64,000 bases of DNA from the NCBI GenBank assembly GCA_023634235.1, contig JAMKCF010000006.1:9247672-9311671 (forward strand), given 5' to 3'. The notes beneath the pieces are model-generated. The model did no database searches. It saw nothing but the letters and a program-made list of their open reading frames with translations, and was not told the DNA's origin. The stretch is from Pisaster brevispinus. Lineage: Eukaryota; Echinodermata; Asteroidea; Forcipulatida; Asteriidae. Below are positions 48,845 through 58,200 of this stretch, one piece after another; position 1 is the stretch's first letter, and every line of letters begins with the position of its first letter. The position numbers and the translations under genes were made by a program.

Positions 48845-49215
48845 GAGTCTTATATAGCACACGTATCTTCCAATAAGGTGCACAAGGCACTTGAACAAAG
48901 AGAAACACTTAATAAATGTTGTTTTCATAAATTATGAGACCCATTTATGGGTTTACAAGGTGCTGCGGCGCACTTGGCAGCCACTGCCAGGAAGCAGCAG
49001 CAACCCTTCTCTTAGCCATATGTGTAACTGGTTCTTTTACATGCATTACACAGCACCTGGGACCTTCGACTTTACATCCCATCCGAAGGTCGCAGCAATA
49101 ATGGTTAAGTGTCTTGCTTAAGGACACAAGTGTTAAGACCAGGACTCGAACCCACACACTGCTCCTGCTGATCTGAAACACCAGAACGCGAGTCTCTGGT
49201 GTGCTTGACCGCTCG
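48845..49215 (-). repeat. tRNA-derived SINE (family A), fuller copy, minus orientation
   Basis: AAGTGTCTTGCTTAAGGACA, GACTCGAACCCACACACTGC (B box reversed) and GAAACACCAGAACGCGAGTC then GCTTGACCGCTCGGTC (A box reversed). The left side contains AGGTGCTGCGGCGCACTTGG. It sits immediately beyond the stop codon of the SSUH2-like gene and is probably part of its 3' UTR. Confidence 0.75.
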
Positions 49216-49258
49216 GTCGATACGTCAGAGGAATGCAGACATCAGATGCTCCACAAGC

Positions 49259-52200
49259 TTACAGTACATTGCAGCCCCAGCAGCATTGGTGAGGGTAGTC
49301 TGGTGCGTGGACCTTGTGTTCAAAGCCGTACACCCAGAAACGTGTGCTCACATCTTTCCAATCATAGTGAGCCTCAGTTACAGGTACTGAACGAAGAGTT
49401 TGTCGCTAAAGAAAGAAAGAGAAACAAAAATAATGAATTGAAACAAATTCCATAAATAAGAAACCAGATTGTGGAACTTGTATCAAATGTTAAAATCTAG
49501 AAGCAACAGATTTAACTTGTCACCGTTCAGTGATATGAACCCAAGTCATGGGATAGATACCTTAATAAGGGAAGCAATATGTTTTTAACTGTTTAAATAA
49601 ACTGGCAAATCAGTTAAAAACCTATTTCTCAGGGGAATCAAATTTTGTCTGGTAGTTTGGTTTCCTAAATTTCTGTAACTTTTTTGCCGAATGCTAACTG
49701 ACCTAAATAATTTGCTTCGCCAAGATGACAAACAGTGCTTAGCAAGTACTATGTGAAGCCCAACACCAAAACCAGGCAGTTTTAGGAAATAGTGAAATGA
49801 CTTTTAAAGTTAAAACAACCTCAACATCAGCCTTGAAATCAATGTGATGTGATGTCTTAAACATTTTGTACTTCCCAGGCCCTACTGATGGGTGTTATAT
49901 GAGAGTTCTTCTTTCTCGTCTATTAAAATGGCATGTCGTGGCCGATCAGTCAAGCACACCAGACTCAAGCTCTGGTGTATCTGATCAGCAGAGTGTGGGT
50001 TCAAGTCCTGGTCTTGACACTTGTGTCCTGAAGCAAGACACTTAACCATTAATGATTCAAACTTCGTATGGGACGTAAAGCTGTAGGTCCTGTGTATACA
50101 CTTAAAAGAACCCGGTACACTTAAGAGAAGTGATGCCTCAGTGTTTTTTGGTTGGCTGCAGATTGCACCACATCACCTTGTCTTATTTTGAACCTAGTTT
50201 CGCATGTGAAAAAAAACCCTGATAATTTGTTGAGTGCTTTAAGACGCCCTCGGTTGGGGCAAAGAGCTAGAACTGCATATTATTATATTATTTGATTAGA
50301 AAATAAACTCAGCTTTGAGTTTGGGCAGGAAGTGCCTGGTTTTAGCATGGAGCATCACAAACGTTAAGATATACAAACAAATGTTAAGATGGTTCCAGTT
50401 AAGATTTTCCCATGCAAACCATGAAATAGTAGTTACCTGATGTAGTATCATTGCATATGGCCAAGCAGTACGATGCTCGTTAACAAGCCGGATTGAGTTC
50501 TCGTTCACCTCTGTAACGGGATACTGTGAGATTGGCCACACCTGTTGAAATGTATGCACAAACAAAACAAGGACTTATGACTGAGTGAATGAAGCTATGA
50601 TATACAAATCAGAGTTACTGTTACCTGCCTCCATTACCGAGGTAGGCATCATTTAGACTGGTCCCCTGTCTTTGTCCGCAAGGATAAAGACAGGCACTGG
50701 TTTTACAGACTCAATTGCATACAATGATTTAATTGAATAAATGTGCAGTGGCGTAAGCTTTCTATGTCCGTGTTATAATTGGTCTGCTCCGAAGTGACGC
50801 TTGTCAGCTACACCATCAGCAGGAACTTTTCGATCGTCTGCTGCTGCCCACATGTACATAATGTTTGTATGTAATGTTGTTTTATTCACAATGGGGTGTG
50901 TACACATGCTGACATGTGTGTAGACTATGAATCTCTGCCCTGTGAGTGGATGCGAAGTAACTGGCAGGATCCTGCCATCAGCTCCTCAAGGCTGGTATCT
51001 GGCAACATGAAGCGCTACATGGTCTTAGCCAGGAACAGTGTTCATGTACTGTGACCAGTTAGGTGGATATGGGTTCAAATTGTCTTTAATTTAGATACTG
51101 CAGAAATAAAGTGAACTGAAGCCAAAGTTCCCAAACTGATATTTTAACATTCCAGAGAACTGGCACCAAAGACCCCATCATCATGAACAGTGTAGTTAAT
51201 TTTGTTTTCTTACTTACAAAAGGTTGTGTCTGCTCAAAGACCACCTGCCCACTGACGTCTCTAATCAGCTCATCAGGCATGTCAGAACGCTCCAAAATGT
51301 AGTCAGATATATTGTTGACACTGGTCAAAAAGAAAAGTATAACGAGTGTCTGATTTACTCAATGACACTGTCAAATCTGCTGACCAAAAACTACTCTTAT
51401 GGCGTGTTGTGGTCAAGCGGACTGGGGCACTGGACTCTGGTGTTCGTGATCAGCTGAGAGCGGGTTCGAATCCTGGTTCGACACTTGCGTCTTTAAGCAA
51501 GACGCGTATCGATTATTGCTTTGTCCTTAACATGTGGCTGTTGGACCCGTGTGTTGTGTCATGCATGTAAAAGAACCCAGTAAACGTATCGCTAAGAGAA
51601 GGGGTTTGCTCCGGTGTTTCTGGCATGGTTGGCTACAGATTGCGCAGCAATGCCTTGTAAACCCTTCCCCAAGGTGCTAAATAAAAATGGATCTTATAGT
51701 TAAAGAACATAGCATAACTGTCTTAAAACATACTGCACCTCAAAGTATGTAAACTAGATTGATGACGCATTAGCAACGCTTTATATTATACATTATTTGT
51801 ATTCTTAATCTTTTCAAGGAAAAAAAGAAGAAAGAAGAAAAAAAAAACACACAGTGAAAATGGCTTTCTGAGCTACCATCCTACTTGAGTGGGTGGGATT
51901 GCATCCTTTTTGTTACCCAAAGGCACCCATGTAACTCATTCCCATCTGATGTGGGTCTTTCCCCATCTTTGCCAAGTTTTAAGAAAAGGATGCTTTTGAA
52001 CTGTATTTAAGAAATACTTTTATCTTACATTGCATTTGCTTGTTGCCAATGTAGTTGCTATTTGCAGAGCACCCTGTCCAGTATTAAGTTGACAGGATAC
52101 CAGCACCATACAAATTTACACAATTATTATTTTTATGATGTCAGATACTAGAAACTAGTGCCAAACTTACTACTTGACTGTGAGGAGAATGAAATGTCGC

Positions 52201-55200
52201 AGCGTGCGAAATCCGCTACAAGTTGGGCAAGTCACTCTGCCATCCCCTCCACATCGCAAACATCTGTACAAAAAGAAAAGAAAAGGGTTTTAATAGGATG
52301 TACCTTGGTTAAAAATGATTGTTAGGTCTCAATTTTTGTAAGGAGAATAGAATTTGTGCCACTGTTGGCAGAGATAAGGTTTGTCTGTGGCACTGACTGA
52401 TCACACATACGAATACAATGATAGGCAAGTGTGGCATGGGTTACATCACCGTTGTGTGCATAGTATGTGGGAGATATTGAGGCATATTGGATGCACCTAC
52501 AGCAGTGTTTATCATGTTAACAGTGAAGATTTAATAGTCATTAGAGAAATACCTTTTTCTCCCCGAGCCATGGCACCAGGAACAAGACACACGTCTGGAT
52601 TTCCCACTGCTATGGACAGTTCTCCTTCCACTCCCATGACATGAGGAACAACGGACCTATATAAAGATGGAATAAACCAGTAAACGGCTAAATATCAATG
52701 AACATGAACAACCATGACTAGACTCAGGCTAGTCATAACGATGAGACTAGTTCAGAACTCACTCCGCAGCAGTGAAGTTAACAACGGTTAATAGTCCCCC
52801 TCGATCCACTGAGCAAAAGTCGTAGTTGCAGCTGATTTTCTACCATACTTAATAAGCAGGACAGTTCTTTTTTGGAACTAAGTAGTCTCCCGAATTCCGG
52901 AATCTTCTCCGCGGCAGTAGAATAAATAGCAAAACAAGTTCTCAAGAAAAAAATCCACTCAGCAAGGTAGATGTATACACAACCTTGCACAAGTGTCCAA
53001 CATTTACTAAAAGACACCACATCACAACTCTCTATACCATGCCCGATATGGGGTCAGAGGGCAACCCCATTGTTCCAATACTTTAACACACATTTTCTTC
53101 TTGAACAGAAGTAGACCCCCCTAACATCCTCTAAAGAATTCCTGAATTTCCAAGCACACAATAAAGACACAGTAGGGTGGGGGGGGGGGGGGGGGTACCG
53201 CCACGCCCAAAATTGAGCACCAAATTCAACTTTCGGTGAGCTGCTGAACGAGTTTTTCCGGGAACCAGCGTAGGGACAGAACTAGAAATACAGTGCATTA
53301 CTTACCTTGCCTCGACCATGACAGCGTCCACACTGTACAAAACCTACTCCTGAACACCGATGGCAAGTCTGTAAACAAGACATTTTAAAACAATTTGACC
53401 ATTTTCCCAGTAACATCTGACGAATGATAGTTCTCATTTAACATGACACCATGGGCGTATGGGGACTCTTTGGTTCAAGGGGGCAGAGGTGTTGATCTGC
53501 CTGAAAACTGTACACAGATAAAAAAACACAAGTACAAATTTCTATTAACAGGGTAAAAAGTTTTTTTTCGCTAAGTTCTCAAGCCTTTTTTTCTTCTTCT
53601 TGCTAATTTTCCCATCTGGTTTGCCTGAAGTTGGGAGGCCAGCTGCCCCCCTGCCCCCCTGGGTCGTATGCCTATGTGTCACACAGTTGAAAGTCAGCCC
53701 TATCTTTACAGGCAATGACAGTCATTTTTGGGACGCACCACTATGCCTTATGCGTAAGTACCGCGTGTGGTACACTGGAGCTCTATTCTTCACGTGGTGA
53801 ACCACTTAGCTGCACAGAAAAATTAGAACACATGACATAGCCCCATAGCCAAAGATGGCATGTTTTGTAATCATAACAACAGTAACAGCACTTCCTGACT
53901 AAAATCTTCTCTTTGGTATGAGTGTATCCCATAATTGTATTGCTTTTAATTGGCTAAAACATCGATGAAAATATCCCACATTTGTCAGGTTTTGTGGTAT
54001 GACAAAAATCAAATACATTGCGGGAAATGAACAAATTTGACAAGCACAGACAACTTTTGTCAAACAGATTCCAAGACATTACGAAAAAAAACCCCACCCC
54101 AATATTTTGTTCGTACGTGAATGCTCACAGAAGAACATAGCTCACTGGATTTCTTGCGGGCTTCTGGTAGTAGTTGGAGCCAGTTTGCGAGGAGCGGTCG
54201 TGACTTACAGTGGAACTGGGTCACATTTATGTACAGCTCTTCTATTATTGCATACCTTAAGATATGATGTGTGGGGAACCTCCAGTTCCTGCTCGTGTGT
54301 GTGAAAGAGTTTATATGGCCTGCAGTGCATCGACCACACTGGCGGTGGGGCACCATTTAACGGCCCATCCACTGCACCACCTCTGTATGGTAGAAACTTA
54401 CGAGATGTCGTCCTCGACTCGTTGAAGGTTTCCAAGAGGTACTGTCAAAGAAGAAAGCACCTTTTTATTGCTCTGCTAACATGACAAGTGTGTGCATTTG
54501 TTGTATTTGTACACGGAGGAATTCAAAGTGTGCCCTCAGTCTCAGCGTTCTTGGGACTAATGCACCTTTCTTGTTTACATATTTTCTTTAAAAACTTAAA
54601 AGTTTGTGTCCGTGACCTTTGGACTTTCTCTATTCCGTCTAGCTTTCAGTGGGGAAAGAGTACCTTCTGTTTAATTCCTTCTGTTTTTTTAGGGAGCATG
54701 GTTCTGGCCATGCTCCTGATGTTTAGTTTCTGGAAGGGCTATAGAACTCTTGGTGAGTATTGCTTTGTGTTTAAAGGAATGTTGTGTTTTAGAGGATTAG
54801 TTGAATCTTGTATTGTAAACTTGTATGTAGTCAGCCTTGTTAGTTACTTTGCTGCGCTATTACGCATTGCATGGTTATTGTGTGCTACTGTATTTGAAGC
54901 GTAGGAAATTATTTAATATTTCAGATGTCATATGATTTAACTTGATTGAATATCGCCCCCTTTTAATAAAGGACTGTTCCTCCTTCCTACCCGATCAATG
55001 CAAGACTTGAGATCACTTCGTACAAGTACATAGATCTCAACGTACAATAATACCCCCAACTCCCTAAGAGTGGTTTACTAGGATCCTTCCTCAAGCTAAC
55101 AGCAGCCAAACGGTTGGACCCTGATTTTGGTTATATGCCTGATCCCACGTAAAGCAGTGTTTTTCCAGAGCACAAGCTTGCATATCGGGCCGATACTTGC

Positions 55201-58200
55201 GAATTGCGGGCCGAAATGCACGATTTGCGGCCGATATGCAAAATAAACATTGATCACCGACATCGATTGGCACATGACCCCCTTAGTTACGCCACTGTAA
55301 ACGGGTGTTCTTCAGAAGCGACTGAAATGGTTTTCTCTAGTTTGTTGTGCACCAGTTAGATGTATTTTTCATGGTTATACAATCTCTAAGCGTGTATAAT
55401 TTGTACCGTGAAAATTTTATGTTTTCCACGCAGATAAAGCCTGGTAACTGAACATCGATCGGGGTGAATGCATTTAATGAGCTTGCCTTCAGAAGACGCA
55501 AGTTCCACAATGTTGGCCCGACAAATCTACTCGATGGTAACTTATGCTCCATCGAACAAGTTGAACTTACATGAAAAGCATGAGTTGGTATGGTCCTAGT
55601 GATGTTCATGTTCTTGGCTGGTCTGGAACCATAGCAACAGTGCTTGTCAACGAAAGCCAAGATGGCTGCCCTCACTGCCTCCTCCCCTATTCCATCATTG
55701 CTGTAATGAAAAGATGAGCAATGTCAGCTAAGAAATGGAAAATTACACCAATTGTAATAATTTGGGAGGCAAATCATCCTTACTTAAAAACAAGAATAAT
55801 ACTGGATTCTTATGTAATGCTTTATCAGACCCCTAGGGGGGTGTATCAAAGCGCTCACTATTTTGTTTTTCAACAGGATAAGCAGAGATATGTTTTGAAT
55901 TATGAGACTCATTTATGTAGCACCTTCTAATGGTTACCAAGGTGCTGCAGCGCATTCAGCAGCCACTGCCAGAAACACAAGGGCAAACTCCTTCTCTTCA
56001 TGATAAGAGTACCTGGGTTCTTTTACATGCATTACACAACACAAGGGATCTACGGCTTTACATCCCATCTGAAGGACGAAGCAATAATGGTGTCTTGCTT
56101 AAAGTACAGGTACAACAACTGCTTTTTTGGGACACCCCCCCCCCTCCCCCCACAGGTACCCTGGTAGAAGTCCTGAATGCACGTCTGGTCATGTGTATTA
56201 TTTGTGACCCTTTCTTTGCTGAAGCACCTAAATAAATCTGGGCCCTAGGGAAGGATGGCAGTTTTCCTTACGAGTCAAAAACTTGCTGTGGGCAACTGCT
56301 TTCTGCTGGAGGCTCATACGCAGGTGGAGGAACGGGTGGCCCTGAAAGGTAAAGAAAGTGACGTCTTCATTATCAATCTGGGAGACTTTTGGGGACGCTA
56401 GGTGGAAGCAGACATCCCAGGTATATCAATTGTTCTCCGAAGCATGTGAATGCTCAGAATTATACGAAAACAATGGAAAATTACAAGGTATATGCTGCCA
56501 ACTAGTGAGAACATTTATCCAATCAGTTTTCCTTGTGGTTTATTTCTTGATATCTGAAATAAAGAGTCTCATCCCCTTAAGGTGACCCCATCTGCTACAA
56601 CTTCTCAGGTTGTATTGTAAACTTGGTTGTGATCCCTAGCTATACAGAAGTTACATACAGGTTGTGGCTTCTGACTGGCACCCCTTAACAAAGATATTGA
56701 CAAAATAGGGAGACCACCATAATTAGGGCTAGATAGCTCAGTTGGTAGAGCACCGGCACAGTAAACCAGACGTCGCAGGTTTAAGTCTTGCCCCAGTACA
56801 TTTGTCTTTGTTCAACCCAAATTCGGCCGTGGCTTACGGCCGAGGTTCTGCAAATCAATGTGGGTGCCTACACAAAATTTCTCATACGACAACATCACAT
56901 CCTGGTGCTAATTATGAGAAGCTTTGTTGTCTTTCCTTTGTTAAATCAGGGTTTCATTGTGGCAACTGAATTTTCAAAAGGAAAACGATTACTCAAGAAT
57001 CCCCCACCGACGTGAAGGAGCTTAGCTAAGAAAGTCTATTGAAGCAAATATGCTAAGTGAATCGTACCGCTGTTGAAAACTACTGTCTCATATCCTGGCA
57101 CGGGCTCCAACTCCCGAGGGTCTGGATTTGGTCCTCCTTCCTCCGTTGCATTCTCATCGTCCTCAGGGTCCGAGTCAGGGACGGTACCCCAGGGGTACGG
57201 GGGTGCCTCTGTCGATGTGGCACCCGGCACCCAGGCTGTCGTCATAAATAATGTAAATATTAGGAACAAGATGATTTTACAATCGTTAGTTTATCAGATG
57301 TGGTTTTCATACCAAAATAAAAACAGTATTAGAAGCACTCTTCAGGGCTCGAATTTGGGAGAAATATCCACAAGACTGCAGGGCTTGTAGCTCAAAACTT
57401 TTACTGGACCAGAATTTATTTTACAAGACCAGAATTAAAACGAGTTGAACAAGCACTACGAAAAAATCTATCTCATTTGTCTTAAATGTATAGTACAAGT
57501 ACTTCGATACTTCGAAATATATTTATCAGAACCATAGTCAACATTTCTTTCACAAAAGTATCATATAATTTGGGTATGTTCAAACCCGAATTATATAAAA
57601 TATACCCAGTCAGTTTCCCTTGTGGTTTATTACTTGAGAAAAATATCATATCACACAATGAGGTAGCCTAGATTATTATTCAATAGAAAAACACAAGACC
57701 ACCGGGCTTGTCTAGTTATGAGTTTACTGGTCCAATGCTAAAATCACTGGCCCCGGGCCTGTGGTCCAGTGTTAATTTCGAGCCCTGCTCTTATTCTAAA
57801 TGTTACTTTGCTCATCAGTTTTTTAATTAATTGTCAGGCATTATGAATTTGGCATTTGTATTAATTTCAAAAACTTTAATGCATTCTGGGAGAACAAACC
57901 AAAAAAATGACTAAAGCCGGATTTGAACCTGCAACCTCCAAGAGGTCACAGATTTAAATCTTGCTCTAGTAAAATTTTCTTCTCACCCAAAATTGGTGTG
58001 AAGGCCTACCCTGTTCCGCTTGTGGTTTAATTTATTATCATTGAAAATTTATTTTGTCCGAACTTTTTACAAAAATTTACCTGCTCCTGATGTAGACCCT
58101 GATGATGTAGCTTGTGGAGGTGCCCCATAGCCTGGGGCTGCTTCGTGGCCCTGTGGCTGTGGCTGTGGCTGAGGTGCCCCGTACCCCTGTTGTTGGGGTG

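Larger units (their letters stand above)
44103..49258. other. Spacer between the convergent kinesin and SSUH2-like genes
   Basis: No exon of a recognisable gene was found. Likely kinesin 3' UTR at the left, with AATAAA signals near 44,152, 44,312 and 45,990. Contains a 23-bp minisatellite, a family D repeat, an array of about 82 bp units and a family A SINE; much of the rest is AT-rich. The two genes end tail to tail about 5.2 kb apart. Confidence 0.5.

Noticed and set aside
54488..54904. Plus-strand 138-codon open frame with many hydrophobic residues
   Set aside because: No start context, no known domain, lies inside an SSUH2-like intron, and the composition is what T-rich intron sequence gives by chance.
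56727..56800. tRNA gene
   Set aside because: A and B boxes are present but the acceptor-stem ends do not pair and the sequence continues into a repeated body; a SINE head.
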